A stretch of 17,500 nt of DNA from Eimeria necatrix (GCF_000499385.1 NW_013655347.1:1-17500); one strand, 5' to 3'; positions 1 to 8,798 are shown, counted from the stretch's first letter. Translations and numbers: made by a program. The notes: generated from the letters alone by a model not told the origin.

Positions 1-3
1 ACG

Positions 4-45
<42 letters not shown>
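4..45. repeat. (CTG)n array upstream of an LSG1 splice acceptor
   Basis: About 14 perfect CTG triplets. On the plus strand the array runs towards the LSG1 exon that begins at 77, and the inferred acceptor (CTGCTGCAG, ending at 76) lies about 30 bases downstream. It is most simply the 3' part of an intron whose 5' end is outside the window. Confidence 0.9.
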
Positions 46-76
46 AGTGTTGTTGTGGAGTTTCGTGCTGCTGCAG

Positions 77-192
77 GTCCTGCTGGTGCTGAACAAGGCA
101 GATCTTCTCCCCAAAGCTCTCCGGCAAATGTGGGCCGACCACTTCGCCCGAAACGGAGTCCGCGCCGTCTTCTTCTCCGCCCTCCGCGAGCT

Positions 193-232
<40 letters not shown>

Positions 233-414
233 GAGGAGCAGCAGCAGCAGCAGCAGGAGGAGTTGCTGAAGCGCGAAGACTTGGAGGGCGGGGCCGCTGC
301 GGGGGAAGGGCTGGGGTGTACAGACAGCCGGGCGGCGGCGGTGCTGAACTGCGAAGAGCTGCTGGCAGTTCTTTCGGAGTTGAGGACTTCGCACTTGCTG
401 CAGCGCAGCGCCGC

Positions 415-450
<36 letters not shown>

Positions 451-638
451 AGAGCCCCCAGCGGACTTCGTGGTGGGCACTGTGGGCTTCCCCAACGTGG
501 GCAAAAGCTCCCTCATTAATGCCCTTTTGGGGACCAAAAAAGTCGCTGTCTCGCAGCAGCCCGGAAAAACCCGCAGAGTCCAAACCATTCCGCTCCCAGG
601 CAGGGGCATTTTGCTCTGCGACTGCCCCGGTGAGACCC

Positions 639-670
<32 letters not shown>

Positions 671-1428
671 TGCTGCTGCTGCTGCGGGGGCTGCGGCGAA
701 AGCAACGGAAGGGGCTTCTGCGCGCAGAGACCCTTCTGCTGCGCTGCGCTGCACTGCACTTCTTCCTGCTGCACTTTGCTGCACTTTGCTGCACTTTGCT
801 GCAGCTTGCTGCAGCTTGCTGCAGCTTGCTGCAGCTTGCTGCAGCTTGCTGCAGCTTGCTGCAGCTTGCTGCAGTTTGCTGCAGTTTGCTGCAGTTTGCT
901 GCAGTTTGCTGCAGTTTGCTGCAGTGTTGGAGTTTGTGTTTGCTGTCAGGTCTGGTGTTTCCAAAAGTGGTGAAGTCGAAGCACTCGCTGGTGCTGAACG
1001 GAGTCAGTTCCATTGACGAAATGCGGTAAATGGAATCTCTTTTTATTTAATTTGAAGATTAAATAGTTTTAAATAGTTTTTATTTAAAATTTGAAGATTA
1101 AATGGCTTAAATGGCTTTTTATTTCGTATTTCGAGAGAATTTGCAAAAGATGAACTTTCCCAACTTTGGGGTGTACGTGCGTACACCCCAGAGCGGGTGA
1201 TCGGCTGCTGTTTTGAATTTGCAGATTTTTCGCATTTTTCGGATTTTGGGATTATTTTTGCGTTTTTATTATTATTTTTAATTTTGTTTTTAATTATTTT
1301 TGTTTTGTTTGCCAGCGGAGACTACTTGGGCTCCGTGCAGCTCGTTTGCGACTCCATTCCCCACTCCGTCATCCGCCACTACGGGATCACGCCGGCGGCC
1401 TACCGCGCCGCGCAAAAGCTGAGTCCCT

Positions 1429-1479
<51 letters not shown>

Positions 1480-1760
1480 GGGCGCTGCAGCAGGGGGCGC
1501 GGCTGGACGCTGCTGCGCTGCTGGCCTGCGTGGCTGCGCAGCGGCACTTCGTCTCCGGCGGCAGAGGCGGGCAGCTGGACCTCCACCGCGTGGCCAAACT
1601 GCTGCTGCGGGACTTCACCGCGGGGCGGCTTTGCTGCTGCCGCGAGCCCTCGGGGGCTGTCTTCGGAGCAGCAGCAGAAGCCGCGGCGCTGCAGCAGTTC
1701 TTGGCAGCAGCTTCCCAGTCCCTCGAGGACAAGCTCGCGGCGCCCCGCAGCAGCAGCACC

Positions 1761-1793
<33 letters not shown>

Positions 1794-1799
1794 GCGCCC

Positions 1800-1834
<35 letters not shown>

Positions 1835-2406
1835 TAGCAGCAGCAGCAGGAAGGGCAAGAAGACGCAAATGAGTCCCGTGGAGGTCCTTCGGGAACTGGA
1901 AGAAGACGAAAATTTGCTGCAAGTCGTTGGAAGCGCCGGCAGGCCGCAGGTGGGGTTTGCTGCGGTGTACAGACAGCTGGCAGCGGGACTTAATTTCGAA
2001 TTTAATTTGCTTTTTTTGGATTTAATTTGTTCTTTCTTATTTTGGATTTAATTTGCTTTTATTTCGAGTTTAATTTGTTTTTATTTTGGGTTTAATTTGC
2101 TTTTATTTTGGATTCAATTCGTTTTAATTTTGGGTATAATTTGTTCTAATTGTGAATTAAATTTGCTTTTATTTTGGATTTAATTTGCTTTCATTTTGAA
2201 TTTAATTAGTTTTAATTTAATTAGTTTTAATTAGAATTAGTTTTAATTTAATTAGTTTTAATTTAAATTTAATTTTGAATTTATTTTTATTTTTGCAGCA
2301 GAGCGGCAGTGTCGTCGTGACGAAGCGAAAGGCCCGCCAACTGCAAAAGCAGCTTCTGAAGGGAAAGGCCAGCAAAAGCTTGGGGACTTTTGCAAATCGA
2401 ATTTGA
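77..2406 (+). CDS. LSG1: LSG1-like large-subunit GTPase, 3' part (four exons, 5' end outside window)
   Basis: LSG1 is a cytoplasmic circularly permuted GTPase that releases the export adaptor Nmd3 from pre-60S ribosomal subunits. Inferred exons are 77-629, 950-1025, 1316-1949 and 2299-2406. All have GT-AG borders, the phases agree and they sum to 456 codons plus TGA. G motifs come in permuted order: G4 NKAD (92-103), a G5-like FFSAL (about 167-181), G1 GFPNVGKSS (485-511), a PGKT segment, then G3 DCPG. The first intron splits the final Gly codon of G3. Downstream GLVFP, SIDEMR, LVCDSIP and the LLLRDFTAG segment match the C-terminal half of eukaryotic LSG1. The last exon encodes a Lys/Arg-rich tail. 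Low-complexity insertions lie between conserved blocks: polyQ/E (about 193-260), polyA (about 418-450), polyS (1430-1478) and polyA (about 1760-1830). The family assignment is firm. The least certain border is the 1949 donor, chosen because phase 0 joins cleanly to the basic tail. Confidence 0.93.
630..949 (+). other. LSG1 intron interrupting the G3 motif
   Basis: Donor GTGAG at 630, acceptor CTGTCAG ending at 949. Joining the flanks completes the DCPG glycine codon and restores the LSG1 reading frame into LVFP. The interior is almost entirely CTG/CAG-like repeats. Confidence 0.9.
771..920 (+). repeat. 15-copy 10-bp tandem array
   Basis: Fifteen contiguous decamers in three homogeneous blocks: GCACTTTGCT x3 (771-800), GCAGCTTGCT x7 (801-870), GCAGTTTGCT x5 (871-920). 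The unit length is not a multiple of three, so the array is not a coding homopolymer. It lies wholly inside an LSG1 intron. Confidence 0.95.
1167..1190. repeat. Palindrome GGGGTGTACG-TG-CGTACACCCC
   Basis: Two 10-bp arms are exact inverse complements around a 2-bp centre, extended by one further T/A pair. It lies in the second visible LSG1 intron (1026-1315). It belongs to the dispersed GGTGTAC...GTACACC family also seen at 9738, 12903 and 14439. Confidence 0.9.
1950..2298 (+). repeat. LSG1 third visible intron, T-rich satellite
   Basis: From about 1990 to 2290 this intron is a degenerate tandem repeat of a roughly 22-bp T-rich unit (TTTAATTTGCTTTTATTTTG and variants). It ends in a TTTTTGCAG acceptor. 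GGTGTACAGACAGC at 1964-1977, just past the donor, is a variant of the palindrome family and also occurs inside the first LSG1 exon at 315-328. Confidence 0.75.
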
Positions 2407-2454
2407 AATAAAAAAGAATTATTTATTTTATAATTTAATTATCTGAATTAATCC

Positions 2455-2632
2455 ATTTTGCAATTAAATAAAGTGAATTGATTCATTTACAATTCAAATT
2501 AGATGAATTGATTCATTTTACAATTCAAATGATGTGAATTAATTCATTTTACAATTTAATAATGTGAATTAATTCATTTTACAATTTAATAATGTGAATT
2601 AATTCATTTTACAATTTAATAATGTGAATTAA
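2455..2632. repeat. 30-bp tandem repeat
   Basis: About six copies of a 30-bp unit containing GTGAATTAATTCATTTTACA. The last three are nearly identical and the earlier ones are diverged. Each unit contains the inverted repeat GAATTAATTC. Confidence 0.85.
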
Positions 2633-2708
2633 TTAATTAATTCTTTTATTTATTTTTAAAAGAAATAATTCAGTTTTGGTCTTTTGGTATTTCTCTTGAC
2701 AAAATCTG

Positions 2709-2762
2709 CAGTTGAACTTCTTCGGCCGCCAGAGGGCAGTGAGGCCAACAGCGGCATTGGAA
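2709..2762 (+). other. Unassigned GC-rich exon-like island
   Basis: Follows a CTGCAG on the plus strand and has an open frame reading ELLRPPEGSEANSGIG. It is followed by AT repeats with no clear GT donor. The composition is exon-like for this window, but the island has no recognised homologue and no partner exon that joins convincingly. Confidence 0.25.
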
Positions 2763-3226
2763 TTTCTTTATTTAATTAATTTAATTAATTTAATTTAATT
2801 TAATTAATTAAATTAATTAAATTAAATTAAATTAAATTAATTTATTTAATTAAATTAATTTATTCAATTTAGTTATTTTGTTTGTTTTAGCTCTCCACTT
2901 GCAAGTTGCAGTTGGGCTCAACTGAGACTTTGAACTCCTTTTTGTTTTAATTTCCTTTTTAATTTCTTTTGTTTTAATTTACTTTTTGAATTTCTTTTGT
3001 TTTAATTTACTTTTTAAATTTAGTTTTGCTTTATTGTCCTTTATTTGATTATTTTATTTATTCTTTTTTTTGTTTTGTTTCGAAAAGCAAATAAAATGGC
3101 CAAGTGCTCAGTTGGCAAAGGCGAAGTTGCAAACGCTGGGAAGTCAATTATTCAAATTACAAAAAAATCAAAAATGAATTTGAATTTCAACTTCAACATT
3201 TCCTTTCAGAGGGCCTCGGCAAGCAG

Positions 3227-3282
3227 CTGCTGCTGCTGCTGCAGCAGCAGCAGCAGCAGCAGCAGCTGCTGCTGCTGCTGCT
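3227..3282. repeat. CTG-CAG-CTG triple-block palindrome
   Basis: A CTG block, a CAG block (about 3242-3265) and a second CTG block are directly joined. Each junction is a self-complementary inverted repeat capable of forming a long hairpin. It lies in the LSG1/gene 2 spacer. Confidence 0.9.
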
Positions 3283-3368
3283 GGAGCTCGTGTTTTGCTG
3301 CATTTGCAACTTCAAATTGAGAAGCAAATTAAAAGTGGATTTAATTTCTCAACTTCGTCTTCAATAAC

Positions 3369-3846
3369 TCAGGCGTGGCGAGTCAGCAAAGTTTTGAAGT
3401 CTTCGAAAAGATCTGCATTTGCTTCGCCTGCAACCGCAGACAAGCAGCAGCAAAACAGGGGCTTTGCTGCAGCGCTGCAGCAGCAAAACAGGGGCTTTGC
3501 TGCACCGCTGCAGCAGCAAAACAGTTGCTTTGCTGCACCGCTGCAGCGGCGGCTGTCGCTGCTGCGCTGCAGCAGCAAAGAGACCACTGGAGTGGTCTCG
3601 TTGCTGCTGCTGCGCTGCAGCAGCAAAGAGACCAGTGGAGTGGTCTCTTTGCTGCTGCTGCTGCTGCGCTGCAGCAGCAGCAAAGAGACCAGTGGACCTG
3701 ACCAGTGGACCTCGGACTCACCGAAAAGCCGCTCGGCAGTCCTCAGAGTCTCTTCTCGGTCTTGCTGCTGATTGTTCAGTCTTTTGATGTTCGCCAAAAA
3801 GGCATTAAAGGTTTCGAAAGACAAGCGGCTCCGGGCGGCGCTGCGC

Positions 3847-3893
<47 letters not shown>

Positions 3894-6800
3894 TGGCGTT
3901 AGCACTTTGTGGCCATTTAGATCCCAGTTTCGAGGAAGTTTGCAGTTTAATGCATGCGTTTTGAATTAATTGCAAATTAAAAAGAGTTTAATGCATGCAA
4001 TTTGAATTAATTGCAAATTAAATTGCAAATTAAATCCATTAAGTGAATTAATTGCAAATCAAAACCATAAGTGAATTAATTGCAAATTAAATCAAATTAA
4101 ATGCATTAAATCCATAAATTGCAAATTAAATCAAATTAAATGCATTAAATCCATTAATTGCAAATTAAATCGCAAAATAAATTGCAAATTAAATTAAATT
4201 AAATTAAATTAAATTAAAATAAATTAAATTAAATTAAAATAAATTAAATTAAATTAAAATAAATTAAATTAAATTAAATTAAATTAAATTTCCACTTTTT
4301 GCTCACCGGAAGAAAGCGCGGCCGTCGGCGTTGGCCGAAGGGTCTTCGTGGGTGGTGAGGCTGCGAAGAAAGAAAGCGCTTTTAATTTATTTAATTTTAA
4401 TTTTAATTTTAATTTTGATTTATTTTAATTTTAATTTTAATTTATTTTAAGTTTAGTTTTAATTTTAGTTTTAATTTAATTTTGATTTTGATTTTAATTT
4501 TAAAGAAAGTAAAAACATTTGAATTGAATTTAATGCGCCAGTTCAAACGAAGACGCCCACGGCGAACAAAGAGGTGAACAGCAACTTAAGTTGTCTTTAT
4601 TTCCCATTGAACTTTAAATGCAAAATAAATAATAAAATGAAATTAATAAACAATTTAATGTAAATAAATGCCAAATAAATAATAAAATGGAATTAATAAA
4701 CAATTTTATGTAAATAAATGACAAGTAAATTATAAAATGGAATTAATAAACAACTTTCTGTAAATGACAAATAAATAATAAAATGAAATTAATAAACAAT
4801 TTAATGTAAATGGCAAATTAATAATAAAATGGAATTAATGAACAATTTTATGTAAATGACAAATAATTAATAAAGTGGAATTAATAAACAATTTTATGTA
4901 AATAAATGACAAATAAATAATAAAGTGGAATTAATAAATGACAAACGTGACAAATAAACAATAAAATGGAATTAATAAACAATTTCATGTAAGTGCCAAA
5001 TAAATAATAAAATGGAATTAAAAAACAATTTGATGTAAATAAATGCCAAACAACTAATAAAATGGAATTAATAAACATAATTCAATGTAAATGCCAAATA
5101 AATAATAAAATGGAATTAAAAAACAGAATTTAATGTAAATAAATGCCAAATAAATAATAAAATGGAATTAAAAAAGAATTTTCTTTTTTTAAATCTTAAA
5201 GTTGGACTTCATTTTCTCACACTGTCCCCTGCGCAGTTCTGCGGAAGTCCAGCCGGACGCCCTTCAAGCCCGCGTCTTCCATCGAACTGATCTCTGGAGT
5301 TGAAATGGAAAAAGAAAAGAATTAAACTTTTAAATAAATAATTAATTAATTTAATTATTTTAATTATTTTAATTAATTTAATTAGTTTAATTAATTTAAT
5401 TGATTTAATCAATTTAATTGATAAATTGATTTAATTAATTGATTTAATTGATTTAATTGATTTAATTAATTTAATTAATTAATTTAGTTAATTAATTTAA
5501 TTAATTTAAGTAATTAATTTAATTAATTTAATTGATTTAATTAAATTAATTAAATTAATTATTTCAACGACGCTGAGTTCGTACGGCTGGAGGGCGAGTT
5601 GGGCTGACCCGCTACTGTCCGCCGCGCAGTCGCCGGAAAAGCGGCTTCGGCACTTCCAAACTGAAAAAAGAAAAAAAAAAGAATTTAAAAAGTTTTTGAA
5701 GAAAGAATTGAATTTAAAAAAAAAGAACTTAAAAAGTTTTTGAAAGAAAATTGAATTTAAAAAAAGAAAAGAATTTAAAAAGTTTTTGAGGAAAGAATTG
5801 AATTTAAAAACAGAAAAGAAAAGAATTTATAAAAGTTTTTGAAGAAATAATTCAATTTAAAAAGAGAAAAGAAAGGAATTTAAAAAGTTTTTGAAAGAAA
5901 ATTGAATTTAAAAACAGAAAAGAATTTATAAAAGTCTTTGAAAGAAAGAATTGAATTTAAAAAGAGAAAAGAAAGAATTTATAAAAGTTTTTGAAAGAAA
6001 ACTGAACTTAAAAAGAGAAAAGAAAAGAATTTAAAAAGTGTTTGAAAGAAAGAATTGCATTTAAAAACAGAAAAGTGGACTATTTAGAAGGCTGGAGGCA
6101 AAAACAGAAAAATAAATAATTGCAGAAAATGCGGACTTCCTTATCGAGGGAAATGAGACTTTGAAAAGGAATTTAAATTCAAATAAATGATTTTGAACTT
6201 CGAAAAGAAATTTAAATTCAAATAAATGATTTTGGACTTTGAAAAGGAATTTGAATTCAAATTAATAATTTTATTTGCATTTTATATTTCTTTTGGGGTC
6301 TACTGGAATTCAAATTAATACTTTTGGACTTTGAAAAGGAATTCAAATTCAAAAAAAGAATTAAATCTTAATTAAATTTCCAAATAACTTAATCCGGAAA
6401 TAGAATTAAAATAAAAAAATTAAGTTTTAATTAAATTAAATTTAAATTAAATTTGCAAATTAAATTATTTGAAAACGCACTGGGCTGTCGTCGGCCTCCG
6501 GGCGGTCTTCTTGGATGGAAGTCAAAACGGCTTTCTTCAAATTCTCCAAACGCTGGATGTCTTTTTGCAGCTAAAAAGAAAATAAATAAAATAAAAAAAT
6601 AAATTTAATTAATTAAATTGATTAAATAAATTAAATTAATTAAAGTAAATTAAATTAATTAAATTAAATTAAATTAAATTAAATTAATTAAATTAAATTA
6701 GGGAAAGAAGTGGAGTCAAATAACAAAAGTGGAAGGAAATGGAAATGAAAAGGGAAATGAGTGGAGTTTCACTTGGGCGTTAAAGCGGCTCTTTTTGCAG

Positions 6801-8663
6801 CTTTTTTGCATTTTGAATTAAACTGAAATTAAAATGAATTAAACTGAATTTAAAATGAATTAAATTGAATTTAAATTGAATTTAAATTCAAATTAAGTGC
6901 CGAATTTGATTAAATTGAAATTGAAATGAATTAAATTGAATTTAAATGGAATTTAAATTGAATTTAAGTGCCAAATTTGATTAAATTGGAGTTGAAATGA
7001 ATATCAAACTGAATTTAAATGGAATTTAAATTGAATTTGAGTGCCAAATTTGATTAAATTGAATATAAATTGAATTTAAATAGAATATAAATAGAATTTA
7101 AATAGAATTTAAATAGAATTTAAATAGAATTTAAATAAAATTTAAATAGAATTTAGTAGAATTTAAATAGAATTTAAACTGAATTTAAATAGAATTAAAT
7201 AGAATTAAAATAGAATTAAATAGAATTTAATTCTTTTGGGTTTAATTCTGACTTTGCGAGTGGCGTTGATGAGTTGTTTGTTTTCTTCGAGGAGTTGATT
7301 TCCTCTTTGCGTTTGTTCCATCAGCTGAACTTCCAACGCGCTGCACTTCTTCTGCAAGTTCGAAACCTGAAAAGAAAAAAAGAAAAAAGAAATAATTAAT
7401 TTTAAAACTCTTTTGCATGCAAATAATGCCTTTTACAGCCACTATTGCATGCAAATAATGCCATTTACAGCCATTATTGCATGCAAATTTAGGACTTTTG
7501 AAGAATAAAATGCCATTATTGCATGCAAATTGAGGACTTTTGAAGAATAAAATGAGGAAATTTGCATGCAAATTGAGGACTTTTGGAGAATGAAATGCCA
7601 GACTTTGCATGCAAATTGAGAGTTTTGAAGAATGAAGTTTCAAGTCTCGAAGAGCAGCTCCTCAGAGTTCAGATCTGAGGCTCCAGAGTCCTTTTTTTTG
7701 AGTTATTTTCCTCCAAACAACTCAAAAAGGACTTTTATGAACAACAAAACATCATTAAAGAACCACAGGTCTCTCTTTATTGTTTTATTTCCCTTTTTCC
7801 TCCTCAAAAGTCCCAAAAAGTCCCCAAAAAGTCTCCAAAAAGTCCCAAAAAGTCCCCAAAAGTCCCAAAAAGTCCCACCTGTTCTCCGCGTTCGGCGAGC
7901 TGCGCCTTCAGCTGGCGCGCTTCGGCGTCGGCGGTTTGGGCGCGGCTTTTGTAGGCGTTGGAAACCACGCGGAGTCCGAGGGCCAACTGTTCTGCAAAAA
8001 AGAAAAAAGAAAAAAAAGAAAAAAAAGAAAAAAAAAGAGTTTTGGAGCTTTTGAGGCTCCAGTTGGAGGCAAAAGAGAGGCAAAAAGGGCAGTTAAAAGG
8101 CCCTTTGGAGCGGCTGGAGTTCTGTTGGCAATTCAGGAATTAATTTGCTTTTTTATTTGCAATTGGGGAGTTAATTTGCTTTTTTATTTGCAATTGGGGA
8201 GTTAATTTCCTTTTTTATTTGCAATTGGGGAATTAATTTCCTTTTTTTATTTGCAATTGGAGAGTTAATTGGCCTTCAAACGAGCGCTTTGCCGCAGCCG
8301 GAGAGGAGAGCGGCTGGCGGCGGCGGAAAAGAATTTTTTTTCTGAAAAGGAGTTTTGAATTTGAAAAGAAATTCGAAAAAGATTTTAAATTTCAAAAAGA
8401 GAAATTAATTCAAAGAAAGTCCACTTCGCGGCGCTGTCTGCTCAGGGCTGGCGGGCAGCTGGCGGCAGTCGAACTCGCGGGAAAGGACTTTGAAGTTAAT
8501 TTGAATTAAATTGAATTGAATTAAATTAAATTAAATTAAATTAAATTAAATTAAATTCGAAATTCAATTCAATTTCAAACGCGAAATTCGACTGAGACAA
8601 ACGCGGAGGCTCACCGTCGGCGTCGCCGGGCAGCCACGCGAGATCTGCGGCGGCGGAGTTCAT
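3369..8663 (-). CDS. Conserved At4g15545-like coiled-coil protein, nine exons
   Basis: Function unknown. Inferred exons, 5' to 3': 8663-8615, 7991-7879, 7366-7253, 6570-6481, 5660-about 5585, 5293-5221, 4360-4307, 3840-3722, 3427-3369. All have GT-AG borders and the phases match throughout, giving about 248 residues. The start ATG at 8663 yields MNSAAADLAWLPGD, equivalent to the LPSDPFEQL start of Arabidopsis At4g15545 (337 aa, from memory). Residues 17-110 are helical/coiled coil, ending LQKDIQRLE, which parallels the plant LQRDVSKLE. The middle (about 115-180) is variable. The C-terminal domain (about 185-248) carries AFFRAARSRLSFETFNAFL, LNNQQQDREETL, AERLFGEANADLF and LLTRHA, aligning along its length with the plant family. 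The 3' end of exon 5 is ambiguous: donors at 5616, 5609 or 5585 all preserve frame. No CAG run interrupts this protein; all repeats fall in its introns. Confidence 0.9.
3428..3721 (-). repeat. Last intron of gene 2: nested palindromes and 35-bp repeats
   Basis: GTGAGT donor (3721) and TTGCAG acceptor (3428). The interior has three related units built on GCAGCAAAACAGGGGCTTTG (about 3450-3545). These are followed by GAGACCACT-GG-AGTGGTCTC (3580-3599) and a hairpin with 19-bp perfect arms (3642-3660 with 3672-3690). A further imperfect hairpin (about 3594-3633) links the two. Confidence 0.9.
3848..3890 (-). repeat. (CTG)n array abutting the gene 2 exon 8 acceptor
   Basis: About 14 triplets, CTG on the gene strand, ending 7 bases before the acceptor GCGCAG (exon starts at 3840). 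Plant-family similarity and phase both start at the exon, so the array is intronic and not a polyalanine. Confidence 0.8.
4020..4290. repeat. AAATTAAATT-type tracts in gene 2 intron 7
   Basis: TTGCAAATTAAAT-type units grade into AAATTAAATT and AAATAAATTAAATT repeats. Two TGCATGC sites occur at 3951 and 3992 at the edge of the tract. Confidence 0.8.
4605..5180. repeat. Roughly 45-bp minisatellite in gene 2 intron 6
   Basis: About a dozen diverged copies of a unit containing AAATAATAAAATGGAATTA and ATTTTATGTAAATAAATG. Copies differ by small deletions, so the period varies between about 40 and 50 bp. It fills most of the intron 4361-5220. A GC-richer island (about 4545-4585) just before it has no assigned function. 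Confidence 0.85.
5335..5562. repeat. TTAATTTAATTGA low-complexity tract in gene 2 intron 5
   Basis: Short self-complementary TTAATTAATTTAATTGATT repeats fill the intron between the exons ending at about 5585 and starting at 5293. Confidence 0.85.
5665..6080. repeat. Roughly 58-bp A-rich minisatellite in gene 2 intron 4
   Basis: About seven copies of a unit containing GAATTTAAAAAGTTTTTGAA, a GAAAGAATTGAATTTAAAAA segment and an AGAAAAGAAA spacer. A second family with AAAAGGAATTTAAATTCAAA follows at about 6170-6350. The intron spans about 5661-6480. Confidence 0.8.
6795..7230. repeat. GAATTTAAAT-type tandem repeats in gene 2 intron 3
   Basis: Units of about 13 bp (AATTTAAATAGAA) from about 7070 to 7230. 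They are preceded by about 70-bp higher-order units containing GTGCCAAATTTGATTAAATT (about 6895-7060). Confidence 0.85.
7412..7615. promoter_or_regulatory. Six-copy TTGCATGCAA cluster in gene 2 intron 2
   Basis: TTGCATGCAA palindromes start near 7413, 7445, 7477, 7519, 7562 and 7605, at intervals of about 32 then 42 bp. The flanks are repeated, with GAGGACTTTTG and AATAAAATGCCATTA. TGCATGC is a known apicomplexan ApiAP2-type binding core. Whether this cluster is a regulatory element or only a minisatellite that contains the motif cannot be told from sequence. Confidence 0.55.
7790..7878. repeat. AAAAAGTCCC tandem repeats at gene 2 intron 2 donor
   Basis: Roughly eight 10-13-bp copies of AAAAAGTCCC(C) directly follow the exon 2 donor (GTGGGA, minus strand, at 7878). 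On the gene strand this is a run of GGGACTTTTT, G-triplet-rich near a 5' splice site. Confidence 0.85.
8142..8270. repeat. 31-bp tandem repeat in gene 2 intron 1
   Basis: Four to five copies of a unit containing TTTTTTATTTGCAATTGGGG. The same intron (7992-8614) also holds two GC-rich islands (about 8280-8330 and 8418-8485) flanked by AG- and GT-like dinucleotides. They are not needed to join exon 1 to exon 2. Confidence 0.85.
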
Positions 8664-8734
8664 CGTGGCGGAGAGGCGCGGCGGCAGTTCGCGACTTCAA
8701 CAAAAAAGAAAGATTCAACTTTTATCAAGTTAAG

Positions 8735-8737
<3 letters not shown>

Positions 8738-8798
<61 letters not shown>

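Larger units (their letters stand above)
2407..3368. other. Convergent spacer between LSG1 and gene 2
   Basis: AT-rich DNA between the LSG1 stop (2406) and the gene 2 stop (3369). It holds a 30-bp tandem repeat, AATTTAATTT repeats (about 2765-2870), and three GC-richer islands (2709-2762, 2891-2938, 3088-3320). No conserved protein could be assembled from the islands; they may be UTR sequence of the flanking genes or exons of an unrecognised gene. Confidence 0.6.

Noticed and set aside
771..920. Regular repeats as a CRISPR array
   Set aside because: Units are contiguous with no unique spacers, and the context is a eukaryotic intron.
47..973. Single 308-residue open frame at the left edge read as one protein
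   Set aside because: Only 77-629 matches LSG1; beyond the GTGAG donor at 630 the frame reads the 10-bp intronic array as Cys/Leu/Ala filler, and splicing to 950 restores the family sequence.
1290..1922. Minus-strand open frames rich in Cys, Ala or Leu opposite LSG1 exon 3
   Set aside because: They are mirror readings of CAG arrays in a conserved plus-strand exon and show no conserved sequence of their own.
3369..3905. Continuous 178-residue minus-strand frame as a single exon
   Set aside because: A GTGAGT donor at 3721 and TTGCAG acceptor at 3428 join in phase and rebuild the plant-family C-terminus; the middle is palindromic intron.
4881..5412. Short minus-strand frames in the 45-bp and TTAAT repeats
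   Set aside because: Composition is pure repeat; only 5293-5221 joins in phase with neighbouring exons of gene 2.
7632..8205. Lys-rich plus-strand open frames
   Set aside because: They read AAAAAG repeats and the antisense of gene 2 exon 2; the minus-strand exon has clear family similarity.
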